Shown: positions 50,706 through 61,688, numbered from the stretch's first letter. The stretch: 64,000 nucleotides of DNA from Mycolicibacterium sp. 018/SC-01/001 (GCF_007096635.1 NZ_VKAA01000005.1:124001-188000); one strand, 5' to 3'. Translations and numbers: made by a program. Notes: generated by a model not told the origin, from the sequence alone.

Positions 50706-52136
50706 GTGAGCAACCGCGCGTCCGTCCCCGATGTCCTGGCCCATCGCTACGCCAGCGAAGAGATGGTCGCGATCTGGTCGCCGGAAGCCAAGATCGTCGC
50801 CGAGCGCCGGCTGTGGCTGGCGGTGCTGCGTGCGCAGGCCGAACTCGGTGTGAACGTGCCCGCCGGCGTGGTCGACGACTACGAGCGGGTGATCGACAAG
50901 GTCGACCTCGAGTCGATCGCCGCGCGGGAACGGGTGCTGCGCCATGACGTCAAGGCCCGCATCGAGGAGTTCAACGCGCTCGCCGGACACGAGCACGTGC
51001 ACAAGGGCATGACCAGCCGCGATCTCACCGAGAACGTGGAACAGATGCAGATCCGTCGCTCGCTGCAGCTCGTGCACGCCCGCGGCATCGCCGTCGCCGC
51101 CCGGCTGGCCGAACGCGCGACGCTCTACCGCGACCTCGTGATGGCCGGTCGCAGCCACAACGTCGCCGCCCAGGCCACCACGCTGGGCAAGCGGTTCGCC
51201 TCCGCCGCCGAGGAGACCCTGGTCGCGCTGCGCCGGATCGAAGAGCTCATCGCCCGCTACCCACTGCGCGGGATCAAGGGGCCGATGGGCACCGCCCAGG
51301 ACATGCTCGATCTGTTCGACGGCGACACTGCGCGGCTGGCCGACCTCGAGACCCGCGTCGCGCAGTTCCTCGGTTTCACCGACATCCTGACCAGCGTCGG
51401 CCAGGTCTATCCGCGGTCACTGGACCACGACGTGGTGTCCGCGCTGGTCCACCTCGGGGCGGGGCCGTCGTCATTCGCGCACACGATCCGCCTGATGGCC
51501 GGCCACGAGCTCGTCACCGAGGGCTTCGCGCCCGGCCAGGTCGGCTCGTCGGCGATGCCCCACAAGATGAACACCCGCAGCTGCGAGCGGGTCAACGGGC
51601 TGCAGGTGATCTTGCGCGGGTATGCCTCCATGACAGCGGAACTGGCGGGCGCGCAATGGAACGAAGGCGACGTCTTCTGCTCGGTGGTGCGCCGCGTGGC
51701 ACTGCCGGACGCGTTCTTCGCCATCGACGGTCAGACCGAGACCTTCCTGACCGTGCTCGACGAGTTCGGTGCTTACCCGGCGGTGATCCAGCGCGAACTC
51801 GACCGGTACCTGCCGTTCCTGGCCACCACGCGCATCCTGATCGCCGCGGTGCGCGCCGGGGTGGGCCGCGAGACCGCGCACGAGGTGATCAAGCAACACG
51901 CGGTCGCGGTGGCGCTGGCGATGCGCGAGCGTGGCGCCGAACCCGATCTGCTGGACCGGCTGGCCGCCGACCCGCGGCTTCCGCTGGACCGCGCGGCCCT
52001 CGACGGCGCGCTGGCCGACAAGGAAGCCTTCACCGGTGCGGCCGGTGATCAGGTCGACCGGGTGGTGGCGGCCGTCGACGACCTCGCCGCGCGCTATCCG
52101 GGCGCGGCCGACTACACCTCGGGCGCGATTCTGTGA
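50706..52136 (+). CDS. purB: Adenylosuccinate lyase PurB
   Basis: 476 residues from GTG 50706. Fumarase-superfamily signature [15 protein letters not shown], plus [11 protein letters not shown] and [16 protein letters not shown]. Cleaves SAICAR and adenylosuccinate in purine synthesis. A TAGGCT hexamer at 50692-50697 suggests a very short leader. Start of the purB-P450-DUF1707 run; stop overlaps the P450 start as GTGA. Confidence 0.97.
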   Translation: MSNRASVPDVLAHRYASEEMVAIWSPEAKIVAERRLWLAVLRAQAELGVNVPAGVVDDYERVIDKVDLESIAARERVLRHDVKARIEEFNALAGHEHVHKGMTSRDLTENVEQMQIRRSLQLVHARGIAVAARLAERATLYRDLVMAGRSHNVAAQATTLGKRFASAAEETLVALRRIEELIARYPLRGIKGPMGTAQDMLDLFDGDTARLADLETRVAQFLGFTDILTSVGQVYPRSLDHDVVSALVHLGAGPSSFAHTIRLMAGHELVTEGFAPGQVGSSAMPHKMNTRSCERVNGLQVILRGYASMTAELAGAQWNEGDVFCSVVRRVALPDAFFAIDGQTETFLTVLDEFGAYPAVIQRELDRYLPFLATTRILIAAVRAGVGRETAHEVIKQHAVAVALAMRERGAEPDLLDRLAADPRLPLDRAALDGALADKEAFTGAAGDQVDRVVAAVDDLAARYPGAADYTSGAIL

Positions 52137-53359
52137 CGGCGTCCGCGGATGTGATGGCCGGGATCGACTTCACCGATCTGGACAACTTCACCGCGGGCTT
52201 TCCGCATGACCTGTTCGCGCGGCACCGCGAGCACGCCCCGGTCTATTGGCACGCGCCGACCGAGAACACGCCCGACGGGGAAGGGTTCTGGTCGGTCGCC
52301 ACGCACGCGGAAACCCTTGCGGTGCTGCGTGACCCGGAGACCTACTCGTCGGTGACCGGTGGCTCCCGATCCTTCGGCGGCACTCTGCTGCAGGATCTGC
52401 CGATCGCCGGTCAGCTGCTCAACATGATGGACGACCCGCGCCACGCAGCGGTGCGCCGCCTGGTCAGTTCCGGCCTGACGCCCAAGATGATCCGGCGCGT
52501 CGAAGACGATCTGAGAGGGCGCGCCCGCCGCCTGCTCGAGACGGTCCGGCCGGGTGAGCCGGTCGACTTCGTCACCGACATCGCCGCCGAGATCCCGATG
52601 CAGATGATCTGCATCCTGCTCGGAGTGCCGGAGTCCGAACGGCACTGGCTGTTCGAAGCCATCGAACCGAGCTTCGACTTCGGCGCATCGCGCCGGGCCA
52701 CGATCTCGCGGCTCTCCGTCGAGGAGGCCGGCTCGCGAATGTTCGCCTACGGCCAGGAACTGATCGCTGCGAAGAAGGCCGCGCCCGGCGACGACATGCT
52801 GTCGGTGGTGGTCAACTCCACCGACCCCGAACTGTCCGACATGGAGAGCTATCTCTTCTTCAGCCTGCTGTTCAGCGCAGGCGCCGAGACGACCCGCAAC
52901 GCGATCGCGGGCGGTCTGCTGGCACTCATCGAGAACCCGGCCGCCTACGCCGCGATGCGCGACGAACCCGAGCTGCTGCCGACGGCGATCGAGGAGATGG
53001 TCCGGTGGACATCCCCGTCCCCGTCCAAGCGGCGCACCGCCACCCGGCCGACGACTCTGGGCGGGCAGCACATCGACGCCGGGCAGAAAGTGCTCGTGTG
53101 GGAGGGCTCGGCCAACCGCGACGCGGCCGTGTTCAGCGATCCCGACCGCTTCGACATCACCCGTAAACCCAACCCGCACCTGGGTTTCGGGCAGGGTGTG
53201 CACTACTGCCTGGGCGCCAACCTGGCCCGTCTGGAACTCCGGGTCATCTTTTCCGAACTCCTGAGCCGCTTCCCGGCGACGCGGCTGGCCGCGCCGGTGG
53301 AATGGACGAGGAGCAACCGGCACACCGGACTCCGGCACATGATGGTGGAGGTGACATGA
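52133..53359 (+). CDS. Cytochrome P450, CYP126-like
   Basis: 408 residues. I-helix [14 protein letters not shown]-helix [17 protein letters not shown], heme loop [18 protein letters not shown]. Coupled to purB, as is cyp126 (Rv0778) in M. tuberculosis. GTG 52133 is used; ATG 52154 (MAGIDFTDL) is an alternative. Substrate unknown. Confidence 0.9.
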   Translation: MTASADVMAGIDFTDLDNFTAGFPHDLFARHREHAPVYWHAPTENTPDGEGFWSVATHAETLAVLRDPETYSSVTGGSRSFGGTLLQDLPIAGQLLNMMDDPRHAAVRRLVSSGLTPKMIRRVEDDLRGRARRLLETVRPGEPVDFVTDIAAEIPMQMICILLGVPESERHWLFEAIEPSFDFGASRRATISRLSVEEAGSRMFAYGQELIAAKKAAPGDDMLSVVVNSTDPELSDMESYLFFSLLFSAGAETTRNAIAGGLLALIENPAAYAAMRDEPELLPTAIEEMVRWTSPSPSKRRTATRPTTLGGQHIDAGQKVLVWEGSANRDAAVFSDPDRFDITRKPNPHLGFGQGVHYCLGANLARLELRVIFSELLSRFPATRLAAPVEWTRSNRHTGLRHMMVEVT

Positions 53360-53931
53360 GCGAGCCACCCGACCTGCGGGTCTCCGACGCCGACCGCACT
53401 GCGGTGCGCCGATTGCTCGAACGGGCGGTCGGTCACGGCATGCTGAACCTCGATGAGTACAGCGAACGGCTCGACACGGTGTTCGCCGCCCGCACCCGCC
53501 GCGACCTCGACGCGGTCATCGCCGACCTGCCGTTCCAGCGGCAGCCGGTGGCGCCGGCGCCCGCGCCCTCGGAGGACGTGCGCAGCTGGATGTCCAGCAT
53601 CACCCGCAAGGGGCCGTGGACCGTACCGCCGCGACTGCGTCTGATCACCAGAATGTGTTCGACCACACTGGATTTCACCTCTGCTGTGCTGCCCGGGCCA
53701 GTGGCCTACATCGACGTGGACGACTACTTCGGCTCCGTCGAGCTGATCCTGCCCGACGGTGCGACCGCGGACTGCAACCAGGTCAGCACGTTCGGTGGAT
53801 CGACCTCGGTCCGGGTCGCGACCGGTGCGCCCTCGCAGCGATTGCACATCGTCGTGACCGGCAAGGTGCGGTTCGGGTCGCTGACCGTGCGGCACCCCTT
53901 CGGGTCGACGCTGCGCCAATTCCTGCGCTAA
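53356..53931 (+). CDS. DUF1707 (SHOCT-like) domain protein
   Basis: 191 residues, ATGA overlap with the P450. N-terminal DUF1707 domain: [19 protein letters not shown] and [22 protein letters not shown]. The C-terminal ~90 residues are strand-rich ([17 protein letters not shown]), resembling the LiaF/DUF1707-linked cell-wall-associated domain. No membrane segment. Function unknown. The TAA is shared with the stop of the convergent membrane protein. Confidence 0.85.
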   Translation: MSEPPDLRVSDADRTAVRRLLERAVGHGMLNLDEYSERLDTVFAARTRRDLDAVIADLPFQRQPVAPAPAPSEDVRSWMSSITRKGPWTVPPRLRLITRMCSTTLDFTSAVLPGPVAYIDVDDYFGSVELILPDGATADCNQVSTFGGSTSVRVATGAPSQRLHIVVTGKVRFGSLTVRHPFGSTLRQFLR

Positions 53932-54560
53932 GTGGTGCGGCGCAGGTTCGCCGCCCTGATGCCCGTCGCCCGCAACTCGAGCGCTGCCAGCCCGCGGATC
54001 GCCGCCCGGTCCTGATTGCGCCACGCCCCCACCGGGTCGGCGTCGACGGCGGCGAGCTTGGCCAGCGGGCGATTCGCCAGCGCGCGGAGAGCCAACAACT
54101 CCTCGCCGGCCAGAGTGGACGCCAACGTCACCGCGGTCCATTTGCGCCGCGCGAACCGCACCCGCAGGAACAACCACGGCATCATCAACGCCAGGATCGG
54201 GGGAGCCGCCACCGCCAGCGCCAGCAGCCACGCCAACCAGCTCGCCGTCACGCCCAACGACTGACCCGCCCCGGCGATCTCCCGGGCGGCATCGCCCGCG
54301 GCGCTGAGCGGCCTGGCCAGCGAATCGCCGATCAGCGGCACATTGTCGGCGCTGTTGCCCGCGGAATCGAGATTGCCCGCGACGCCGTTGGCGCCGCTTT
54401 CCACCTGATATCCGAAGTCGGCGATCACCGCGACGGCCGAGTGGACCGCCAGACCGATCACGACCCAGACGGCGGTCCAACCGACGACGACGATGTCGCT
54501 GAACATCTGCCGCAGCAGCCGCGCGGGCGTCGTGGCATAGGGAACCCACCGGGTTGTCAT
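53928..54560 (-). CDS. Membrane protein (Rv0779c-like)
   Basis: 210 residues from ATG 54560 (GTG 54572 is possible). Two membrane segments, about 23-48 and 105-135, flank an extracytoplasmic Ala/Gly-rich loop. The C-terminal ~75 residues are basic and cytoplasmic. Corresponds in place and topology to M. tuberculosis Rv0779c. Function unknown. Confidence 0.8.
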   Translation of the reverse strand: MTTRWVPYATTPARLLRQMFSDIVVVGWTAVWVVIGLAVHSAVAVIADFGYQVESGANGVAGNLDSAGNSADNVPLIGDSLARPLSAAGDAAREIAGAGQSLGVTASWLAWLLALAVAAPPILALMMPWLFLRVRFARRKWTAVTLASTLAGEELLALRALANRPLAKLAAVDADPVGAWRNQDRAAIRGLAALELRATGIRAANLRRTT

Positions 54561-54600
54561 GCGATCGATCACAGCACACGGGGCGCCGTCGGCGGACCGA

Positions 54601-54606
54601 TAGGCT
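54601..54606 (+). promoter_or_regulatory. Predicted -10 box, leaderless, for purC
   Basis: TAGGCT ends 6 nt before ATG 54613, placing the transcription start at the ATG. The same hexamer precedes purB. Confidence 0.5.
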
Positions 54607-54612
54607 GACCCG

Positions 54613-55506
54613 ATGCGTCCCGCTCTGTCCGACTACCAGCACCTTGCCAGCGGTAAGGTCCGTGAGCTCTATCGGGTGGACGACGGGCACCTGCTGTTCG
54701 TCGCGACCGACCGGATCTCGGCCTACGACTACATCCTCGACAGCACCATCCCCGACAAGGGCCGCATCCTCACCGCGATGAGCGTGTTCTTCTTCGACAT
54801 CCTGCCGGTGCCCAACCACCTTGCCGGCCCGCCCGACGACCCGCGAATCCCCGAGGAGGTACTCGGCCGTGCGCTGCTGGTGCGCCAACTCGACATGCTG
54901 CCCGTCGAAGCCGTCGCCCGCGGGTACCTCACCGGCTCCGGCCTGATCGATTACCAGAACACCGGCCGGGTCTGCGGCATCGGCCTGCCGTCGGGGCTCG
55001 TCGAAGCCAGCCGCTTCGACGAGCCGCTGTTCACCCCCGCCGCCAAGGCCGAACTGGGCGATCACGACGTCAACATCAGCTACGACGACGTCGTCGAGAT
55101 GATCGGCAGCCAGCGCGCCGAGGAGCTGCGCGACCTCACCTTGCAGACCTACCGCCGCGGAGCCGAGCATGCGCTGAGCCGGGGCATCATCGTCGCCGAC
55201 ACCAAGTTCGAATTCGGGGTCGACGCCGACGGGCGGCTGACGCTGGCCGACGAGGTGTTCACCCCCGACTCGTCGCGGTACTGGAACGCCGACGACTACG
55301 CTGAGGGCGCCGTGCAGAACAGCTTCGACAAGCAGTTCGTCCGCAATTGGCTGACCGGCCCGGACTCGGGCTGGGATCGTCACGGTGACCAACCGCCCCC
55401 GCCGTTGCCCGCAGGTATCGTCGCGGCGACGCGTGAGCGGTACATCGAAGCCTACGAACGCATTTCGGGTCTGAGTTTCGACGAGTGGATGGGAGCCGGG
55501 CGATGA
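54613..55506 (+). CDS. purC: SAICAR synthetase PurC
   Basis: 297 residues. N-terminus [29 protein letters not shown] in part ([10 protein letters not shown]), [15 protein letters not shown] and the signature [13 protein letters not shown]. Joins CAIR and aspartate in purine synthesis. The stop overlaps the ptrB start (ATGA). Length equals the recalled M. tuberculosis protein. Confidence 0.97.
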   Translation: MRPALSDYQHLASGKVRELYRVDDGHLLFVATDRISAYDYILDSTIPDKGRILTAMSVFFFDILPVPNHLAGPPDDPRIPEEVLGRALLVRQLDMLPVEAVARGYLTGSGLIDYQNTGRVCGIGLPSGLVEASRFDEPLFTPAAKAELGDHDVNISYDDVVEMIGSQRAEELRDLTLQTYRRGAEHALSRGIIVADTKFEFGVDADGRLTLADEVFTPDSSRYWNADDYAEGAVQNSFDKQFVRNWLTGPDSGWDRHGDQPPPPLPAGIVAATRERYIEAYERISGLSFDEWMGAGR

Positions 55507-57623
55507 AGCCGCCGGTGGCAAAACGTGTCGAGCATCGGCGGGAGCACCACGGTGACGTGTTCGTCGACCCCTACGAGTGGTTGCGGGAGAAGAGCAGCGC
55601 GGAGGTGATCGGCCACCTCGAAGCCGAGAACTCTTTCACCGAGCACGTCACCGCCGATCTCGCTCCGTTGCGGCAGGCCATCTTCGACGAGATCAAGGCC
55701 CGTACCAAGGAGACGGATCTCTCGGTGCCGACGCGCCGGGGCGACTGGTGGTATTACGGGCGCAGCTTCGCCGGCAAGCAGTACAGCGTGCACTGCCGCT
55801 GTCCCATCGGAGATCCCGACGACTGGACTCCGCCGCAGCTGACCGAAGACGCCGACATCCCCGGTGAGCAGATCCTGCTCGACGAGAACGTCGAAGCCGA
55901 CGGGCACGACTTCTTCTCACTCGGCGCCGCCAGCGTCAGCGTCGACGGCAGCGTGCTCGCGTACTCCGTCGACGTCGTCGGCGACGAGCGATACACGCTG
56001 CGCTTCAAAGACTTACGCACCGGGGAGCGCTACGACGACGAAATCGTCGGGATCGGCGCCGGGGCCACCTGGGCCGCCGACAACAAGACCGTCTACTACA
56101 CGACCGTCGACGACGCCTGGCGGCCCGACACCGTGTGGCGGCACCGGCTCGGTGCCGGCTTACCGGCCGAGAAGGTGTATCACGAACCGGACGAACGGTT
56201 CTGGGTCGCGTGCGGACGCACGCGCAGCAACCGGTACGTGCTGATCGCCGCCGGAAGCGCCATCACCTCGGAGATGCGCTACGCCGACGCCACCGACCCG
56301 GAGGCGGACTTCGCGGTCGTGTGGCCCCGCCGCGACGGGGTCGAGTACTCCGTCGAACATGCCGTCGTCGCAGGTGAAGATCGCTTCCTCATCCTGCACA
56401 ACGACGGCGCGGAAAACTTCACGCTCGTCGAGGCGCCGGTCGCCGACCCGTCGGCCACCCGAACGCTGATCGAGCATCGCGACGACGTCCGGTTGGACGC
56501 CGTGGACGCGTTCGCCGGGCTGCTCGTGCTCAGCTACCGCAGTGCCGCACTGCCGCGAATTCAGCTGTGGCCGTTGACTGCAACCGGCTACGGCGAGGCC
56601 AGTGAGGTCACCTTCGACTCCGAGCTGATGTCGATCGGACTGTCCGCCAACCCGAATTGGGCCGCGCCGCGGCTGCGCATCGGCGCGACGTCGTTCGTCA
56701 TCCCCGTGCGGATCTACGATCTGGACCTGGCCACCGGCGAGCGCGTGCTGCTGCGCGAACAACCGGTGCTCGGCGACTACCGCCCCGGGGACTACGTGGA
56801 GCGGCGGGAGTGGGCGATCGCCGAAGACGGTGCGCGGGTGCCGTTGTCGGTGATCCACCGGGCCGGTGTCACCTCGCCCGCGCCGCTGCTGCTCTACGGG
56901 TACGGCGCCTACGAATCGTGCGAGGACCCGCGGTTCTCCATCGCCCGGCTGTCGCTGCTCGACCGCGGCATGGTGTACGCGGTTGCCCATGTCCGCGGCG
57001 GCGGTGAACTGGGCCGGCCCTGGTACGAGCACGGCAAGCTCCTCGAGAAGCGCAACACGTTCACCGACTTCATCGCCGCGGGCCGCCACCTCGTCGACAC
57101 CGGAGTGACGACTGCCGACACGATGGTCGCCTACGGCGGCAGCGCGGGAGGCCTGTTGATGGGCGCGGTGGCCAACATGGCGCCTGACCTGTTCGCCGGC
57201 ATCCTCGCGGCCGTGCCCTTCGTCGACCCCCTCACCACGATCCTGGATCCGTCGCTGCCGCTGACGGTCACCGAATGGGACGAGTGGGGCAACCCGCTCG
57301 ACGACGCCGACGTCTACCGCTACATGAAGTCCTACTCGCCGTACGAGAACGTCGACACCAAGCGCTATCCCGCGATCCTGGCGACGACGTCGCTCAACGA
57401 CACCCGCGTGTATTACGTCGAACCGGCGAAATGGGTTGCCGCACTGCGGTATGCACAGACCGACCCCGCCGACGGTGCCCGGGTGCTGTTGAAGACCGAG
57501 ATGAACGCCGGCCACGGCGGCATCAGCGGGCGCTACGAGCGGTGGAAGGAGACGGCGTTCCAGTACGCGTGGCTGCTGGATGTGGCGGGACTGAGCCGAG
57601 CCGACGTAGCCTCTGCCACATGA
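55503..57623 (+). CDS. ptrB: Oligopeptidase B PtrB
   Basis: 706 residues. Prolyl-oligopeptidase family: N-terminal beta-propeller, C-terminal hydrolase with Ser547 in [10 protein letters not shown], Asp633 in LNDTRV and His671 in [12 protein letters not shown]. Cuts peptides after basic residues in the cytoplasm. A single intact frame here (in M. tuberculosis it is annotated as two parts, Rv0781 and Rv0782, recalled). ATGA coupled to both neighbours. Confidence 0.95.
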   Translation: MKPPVAKRVEHRREHHGDVFVDPYEWLREKSSAEVIGHLEAENSFTEHVTADLAPLRQAIFDEIKARTKETDLSVPTRRGDWWYYGRSFAGKQYSVHCRCPIGDPDDWTPPQLTEDADIPGEQILLDENVEADGHDFFSLGAASVSVDGSVLAYSVDVVGDERYTLRFKDLRTGERYDDEIVGIGAGATWAADNKTVYYTTVDDAWRPDTVWRHRLGAGLPAEKVYHEPDERFWVACGRTRSNRYVLIAAGSAITSEMRYADATDPEADFAVVWPRRDGVEYSVEHAVVAGEDRFLILHNDGAENFTLVEAPVADPSATRTLIEHRDDVRLDAVDAFAGLLVLSYRSAALPRIQLWPLTATGYGEASEVTFDSELMSIGLSANPNWAAPRLRIGATSFVIPVRIYDLDLATGERVLLREQPVLGDYRPGDYVERREWAIAEDGARVPLSVIHRAGVTSPAPLLLYGYGAYESCEDPRFSIARLSLLDRGMVYAVAHVRGGGELGRPWYEHGKLLEKRNTFTDFIAAGRHLVDTGVTTADTMVAYGGSAGGLLMGAVANMAPDLFAGILAAVPFVDPLTTILDPSLPLTVTEWDEWGNPLDDADVYRYMKSYSPYENVDTKRYPAILATTSLNDTRVYYVEPAKWVAALRYAQTDPADGARVLLKTEMNAGHGGISGRYERWKETAFQYAWLLDVAGLSRADVASAT

Positions 57624-58105
57624 CGATCACCGACATCGGCCTGACCACTCTCGACGGCACGCCCACCACGCTCGGCGAACTCGCCGGCGGCGCCGCGCTG
57701 GTGGTCAACGTCGCGTCCAAATGCGGCCTCACGCCGCAGTACAGCGCGCTGGAGCAGCTCGCCGAGGACTACCGCGAGCGCGGCCTGACGGTGATCGGAG
57801 TGCCCTGCAACCAGTTCATGGGGCAGGAGCCCGGGACCGCCGAGGAGATCCAGACGTTCTGTTCGACGACCTACGGCGTGACCTTTCCGCTGCTGGCCAA
57901 GACCGACGTCAACGGACCCGACCGGCATCCCCTCTTCGCGGAGCTCACCAAGGCGGCCGACGCCGGCGGCGAGGCCGGCGACGTGCAGTGGAACTTCGAG
58001 AAGTTTTTGGTCTCGGCCGACGGTGAGGTCGTCGCGCGATTCCGGCCACGCACCGCACCCGATGCGCCCGAGGTGATCGAGGCCATCGAGACCGTGCTGG
58101 GGTAG
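57620..58105 (+). CDS. Glutathione-peroxidase-family thiol peroxidase
   Basis: 161 residues. Peroxidatic Cys35 in VNVASKCGLTPQY replaces selenocysteine; GVPCNQFMGQEPG and WNFEKFLV complete the family tetrad. Mycobacteria lack glutathione, so the reductant is presumably thioredoxin. ATGA overlap with ptrB. Confidence 0.93.
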   Translation: MTITDIGLTTLDGTPTTLGELAGGAALVVNVASKCGLTPQYSALEQLAEDYRERGLTVIGVPCNQFMGQEPGTAEEIQTFCSTTYGVTFPLLAKTDVNGPDRHPLFAELTKAADAGGEAGDVQWNFEKFLVSADGEVVARFRPRTAPDAPEVIEAIETVLG

Positions 58106-58174
58106 CGCGGACAGTTCAGCCACACGAGTGGTGGAGTTGTCCATCGCGACACCTGGCGTTGCGACACTGCGGCA

Positions 58175-58879
58175 ATGGCAGGACAACTGATCGTCTCGAT
58201 CTCCGGAGTCAGTGACCGCACGATCGACGACGTCGCGGCGTTCCACGGACAGCTTGCGCGCCGCGGGGTGCCGGCGTCGTTCCTGGTGGCTCCGCGGCTC
58301 AAGGGTGGATACCGGCTCGACCGCGACCCCGGCACCGTCGAGTGGCTCACGTCGCGGCGCGAGGCGGGCGACGCGATCGTGCTGCACGGTTTCGACGAGG
58401 CCGCCACGAAGGCGCGGCGCGGAGAGTTCGCGACGCTGCCCGCGCACGAGGCCAACCTACGGTTGATGGGCGCTGATCGGGTCCTCGAACACCTCGGCCT
58501 GCGCACCCGGCTGTTCGCCGCGCCGGGCTGGAACGTGTCCGACGGTGCGCTCACCGCCCTGCCGCGCAACGGGTTCCGGCTGATGGCCGGTCTGGGCGGT
58601 ATCACCGATCTGGTCCGCGGATCGTCGGTCAAGGCGAGGGTCCTCGGCATCGGGGAGGGATTCCTGACCGAACCGTGGTGGTGTCGCACCGTCGTCCTCG
58701 CCGCCGAACGCACGGCGCGCCGGGACGGCATCGTGCGGGTCGCCGTCGCCGCGCGGCATCTGCGCCGGCCCGGTCCCCGGCAGGCGATGCTGGATGCCGC
58801 CGATCTGGCGTTGATGCACGGCTGCGTGCCCACCGTCTACGCCTGGCGCACCCCGGTCGCGCTGTCCGACGCCGCCTGA
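58175..58879 (+). CDS. DUF2334-like / polysaccharide-deacetylase-fold protein (Rv0784-like)
   Basis: 234 residues. Strand-helix pattern of the (beta/alpha) deacetylase fold: VSISGVSDRTIDDVAAFH, GDAIVLHGFDE (metal His and Asp), RLFAAPGWNVSDGAL. No signal peptide. A cytoplasmic deacetylase-like enzyme is likely; substrate unknown. Position matches M. tuberculosis Rv0784. Confidence 0.75.
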   Translation: MAGQLIVSISGVSDRTIDDVAAFHGQLARRGVPASFLVAPRLKGGYRLDRDPGTVEWLTSRREAGDAIVLHGFDEAATKARRGEFATLPAHEANLRLMGADRVLEHLGLRTRLFAAPGWNVSDGALTALPRNGFRLMAGLGGITDLVRGSSVKARVLGIGEGFLTEPWWCRTVVLAAERTARRDGIVRVAVAARHLRRPGPRQAMLDAADLALMHGCVPTVYAWRTPVALSDAA

Positions 58880-58893
58880 GGGATTCCGCTCGC

Positions 58894-58899
58894 TACATT
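58894..58899 (+). promoter_or_regulatory. Predicted -10 box, leaderless, for the flavoprotein gene
   Basis: TACATT ends 6 nt before ATG 58906, the spacing expected for a leaderless transcript. Confidence 0.45.
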
Positions 58900-58905
58900 G
58901 GCGGC

Positions 58906-60546
58906 ATGGCAGATGATGCTGACGTCATCGTGGTCGGCGCCGGCCTGGCCGGACTCGTGGCGGCTTGTGAGCTGATCGAGCGGGGCCGTCGCGTGCTGAT
59001 CGTCGACCAGGAGAACGCCGCCAACGTCGGTGGCCAGGCCTTCTGGTCGTTCGGCGGGCTGTTCTTCGTCGACAGCCCCGAGCAGCGCCGCCTGGGCATC
59101 CGGGACAGCCACGAGCTGGCGCTGCAGGACTGGCTGGGTACCGCCGGCTTCGACCGCCCCGACGACCACTGGCCGCAGCAGTGGGCGCACGCCTACGTCG
59201 ACTTCGCCGCCGGGGAGAAACGCCGATGGCTGGGTGACCGAGGGCTGAAAGTCTTTCCACTGGTCGGCTGGGCCGAGCGTGGCGGCTACGGCGCCCGCGG
59301 GCACGGCAACTCCGTGCCGCGCTTCCACATCACCTGGGGCACCGGACCCGGCCTGGTGGAGATCTTCGCGCGCCGCCTGACCGGCCCGCTCGTGCGGTTC
59401 GCGCATCGGCACCGGGTCGACGAGGTGATCGTCGAGAACGGCGCCGTCGTCGGGGTGCGCGGCGCGGTGCTGGAGCCGTCGTCGGCGGTGCGCGGTGCGT
59501 CGTCGTCGCGAAACAGTGTCGGCGAGTTCGAATTCCGGGCCCAGGCTGTCATCGTCGCCAGCGGCGGCATCGGCGGCAATCACGATCTGGTGCGGGCGAA
59601 CTGGCCGCAACGGATGGGCCGTGTGCCCGAGCAGCTGCTCAGCGGCGTGCCCGCACACGTCGACGGGCGGATGCTCGGGATCGCCGCGAAGGCCGGCGCC
59701 CACATGATCAACAGCGACCGGATGTGGCACTACACCGAGGGCATCACCAACTACGACTCGATCTGGCCGCGGCACGGCATCCGCATTCTGCCCGGACCGT
59801 CGTCGCTGTGGCTCGATGCCACCGGCCGGCGGCTGCCCGTCCCGCTCTATCCGGGCTTCGACACCCTCGGCACGCTGGAATACATCTGCCGGACAGGCCA
59901 GGACTACACCTGGTTCGTGCTGAACAAGCGGATCATCGACAAGGAGTTCGGGCTGTCCGGGCAGGAGCAGAACCCGGACCTGACCGGCCGCAGCGTGAAG
60001 CTGGTCCTCGAACGTGGCCGCAAGGGCCCCGCGCCGGTGCACGCGTTCGTCGACAAGGGCGTCGACTTCGTCACCGCCGATTCGCTGCGGGAGCTGGTCG
60101 CGAAGATGAACGCCGTGCCCGATGTGCAGCCACTGGATTTCGCCACCGTCGAGGCGGAGGTGACTGCCCGCGACCGTGAGGTGGCCAACCGATTCACCAA
60201 GGACAGCCAGATCACCGCGATCCGCGGGGCGCGCGGCTACCTCGCCGACCGCGTCAGCCGCGTCGTCGCACCGCACCGGCTCACCGATCCCAAGGCAGGT
60301 CCGCTGATCGCCGTGAAGCTGCACATCCTGACGCGAAAGTCGTTGGGCGGGTTGCAGACCGACCTCGACTCCCGAGCGTTGGGGGCCGACGGCGCTGCGG
60401 TGCCCGGACTGTACGCCGCCGGTGAGGCCGCCGGCTTCGGCGGCGGCGGGGTGCACGGCTACCGCTCGCTGGAGGGCACGTTCCTCGGCGGGTGCGTGTT
60501 CTCCGGGCGGGCCGCCGGCCGCGCCGCGGCCCGCGACGTGGGCTAG
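58906..60546 (+). CDS. FAD-binding dehydrogenase, KstD/fumarate-reductase family (Rv0785-like)
   Basis: 546 residues. FAD motif VIVVGAGLAGLVAACELIERG, then GGQAFWSFGGLFFVD and VIVASGGIGGNHDLVR; C-terminal GLYAAGEAAGFGGGGVHGYR is the conserved flavin-binding end. Related to 3-ketosteroid dehydrogenases, but the substrate is not defined; M. tuberculosis Rv0785 is its recalled counterpart. Ends just before a long hairpin repeat. Confidence 0.88.
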   Translation: MADDADVIVVGAGLAGLVAACELIERGRRVLIVDQENAANVGGQAFWSFGGLFFVDSPEQRRLGIRDSHELALQDWLGTAGFDRPDDHWPQQWAHAYVDFAAGEKRRWLGDRGLKVFPLVGWAERGGYGARGHGNSVPRFHITWGTGPGLVEIFARRLTGPLVRFAHRHRVDEVIVENGAVVGVRGAVLEPSSAVRGASSSRNSVGEFEFRAQAVIVASGGIGGNHDLVRANWPQRMGRVPEQLLSGVPAHVDGRMLGIAAKAGAHMINSDRMWHYTEGITNYDSIWPRHGIRILPGPSSLWLDATGRRLPVPLYPGFDTLGTLEYICRTGQDYTWFVLNKRIIDKEFGLSGQEQNPDLTGRSVKLVLERGRKGPAPVHAFVDKGVDFVTADSLRELVAKMNAVPDVQPLDFATVEAEVTARDREVANRFTKDSQITAIRGARGYLADRVSRVVAPHRLTDPKAGPLIAVKLHILTRKSLGGLQTDLDSRALGADGAAVPGLYAAGEAAGFGGGGVHGYRSLEGTFLGGCVFSGRAAGRAAARDVG

Positions 60547-60553
60547 TTCCTCC

Positions 60554-60620
60554 GACGAGTAGACGCGAACTCGAGTGTTCCTGCGGCGTGTCGCGCGAGT
60601 TCGTGCCTGCTCGCGGTCAC
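60554..60620. repeat. Hairpin repeat, copy 1
   Basis: Shares with the copy at 63873-63932 the stretch CGAACTCGAGTGTTCCTGCG, the following GCGTGTCGC, and the end CTGCTCGCGGTCAC. The arms CGAACTCG/CGAGTTCG form an 8-bp stem, with weaker outer pairing. It fills the convergent gap between the flavoprotein gene and the SnoaL-like gene. The stop codon of the latter (60617-60619) lies inside the shared sequence. A bidirectional terminator or REP-type element. Confidence 0.65.
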
Positions 60621-60997
60621 TGAGGCGGGGGGCTGACCTGGTACTGCTGGATGCGCCAGCCGGCCTCGGTTCGGGTCACCGCCACCCCGAGCATCAGGTC
60701 GACCTCGGTGCCATCCGGCCGGCTAAATCGCGCAGTGCCGTAGCCGAGCACCACCTGCTCGGCCGGGCGTCGCACTTCGTCGATCCGGTAGCTCACCGTC
60801 ATCCCCGGGGGTTGACCGTCGTAGTAGCGGCGAACTCCGTCGCGGCCCACCGTGTAGGGCGCCAACCCCTGGAAGACGGCGTCGCCGGTGAAGACCGCGG
60901 ACACCCGGTCGGGGTCGTGCGCATCGATGCCCGCCTGCCAGTCGTCGAGCACCGTGCGCAGGATCTCGCGGCCTGAATCATGCTCAGTGTCCGGCAC
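60617..60997 (-). CDS. SnoaL-like (NTF2-fold) protein
   Basis: 126 residues from GTG 60997, which overlaps the SDR stop by 14 nt; no better start was found. Fold pattern: REILRTVLDDWQAGIDAHDP, VSAVFTGDAVFQGL, then strands to WRIQQYQVSPP. Resembles the SgcJ/DUF4440 group. Cotranscribed with the upstream SDR. Function unknown. Confidence 0.75.
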   Translation of the reverse strand: MPDTEHDSGREILRTVLDDWQAGIDAHDPDRVSAVFTGDAVFQGLAPYTVGRDGVRRYYDGQPPGMTVSYRIDEVRRPAEQVVLGYGTARFSRPDGTEVDLMLGVAVTRTEAGWRIQQYQVSPPPQ

Positions 60998-61688
60998 TTT
61001 GACCTCCGTCGACGTGCAGGATCTCACCGGTGACGAATCCTGCCTTCTCCAAATACAGCACGGCGCCGACCACGTCGTCGAGCGTTCCGAGCCGGCCCAC
61101 CGGTTGCAGGGCGGCCAGGAATTCGTGCGTCGACGGATCGTGCATCGGGGTGTCGATGGTGCCGAGTGCGACAGCGTTCACGCGGATGCCCTGCTCGGCG
61201 TACTCGATGGCCAGCGATCTGGTGGCCGCGTCGAGCCCGCCCTTGGTCAGCGCGGCGAGGACCGAGGGCACCTTCTTGTCAGCTTGCTCGACCAGACTGG
61301 TCGAGATGTTCACGACATGGCCGCCGTGCTCGCTCATCGCCGCGATGGCGGCGCGGGTCACCTCGAAGAATCCGCGGGTGTTGACGCCGGTGACGGCCTC
61401 GTAATCCGCATCGGTGTATTCGGTGAACGGTTTGGCGATGAAGATGCCGGCGTTGTTGACGACCGTGTCCACGCGGCCGAAGTGTGCGAGCGCGGTGGCG
61501 ATGAGTTCGGACCCGACCCCGGGCCGGGCGATGTCGCCCGCCACGGTGAGGACCATCGGGTCGTCGCTGGCGGCGATGGTGCGCGAATTGGCGACCACGG
61601 CATAGCCGAGCCCACGGTATCCGGCGACGAGCGCCGCTCCGATGCCCTGGGATGCGCCGGTGATGACTGCTACTGGTGTGGTGTTCAT
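60984..61688 (-). CDS. SDR family oxidoreductase
   Basis: 234 residues. Glycine motif ITGASQGIGAALV, NNAGIF, VNISTSLVEQ and C-terminal FVTGEILHVDGGQSAG. The expected catalytic Tyr is not evident: the usual YxxxK position reads LAALTKGG, where Leu replaces Tyr while Lys is kept. This could make it catalytically altered. Divergent from the LysR gene 93 nt away, its probable regulator. Confidence 0.85.
   Translation of the reverse strand: MNTTPVAVITGASQGIGAALVAGYRGLGYAVVANSRTIAASDDPMVLTVAGDIARPGVGSELIATALAHFGRVDTVVNNAGIFIAKPFTEYTDADYEAVTGVNTRGFFEVTRAAIAAMSEHGGHVVNISTSLVEQADKKVPSVLAALTKGGLDAATRSLAIEYAEQGIRVNAVALGTIDTPMHDPSTHEFLAALQPVGRLGTLDDVVGAVLYLEKAGFVTGEILHVDGGQSAGH

Noticed and set aside
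58106..58174. Possible regulatory hairpin between the peroxidase and the DUF2334-like gene
   Set aside because: Only a 4-bp stem (CCAC/GTGG); indistinguishable from chance in GC-rich DNA.
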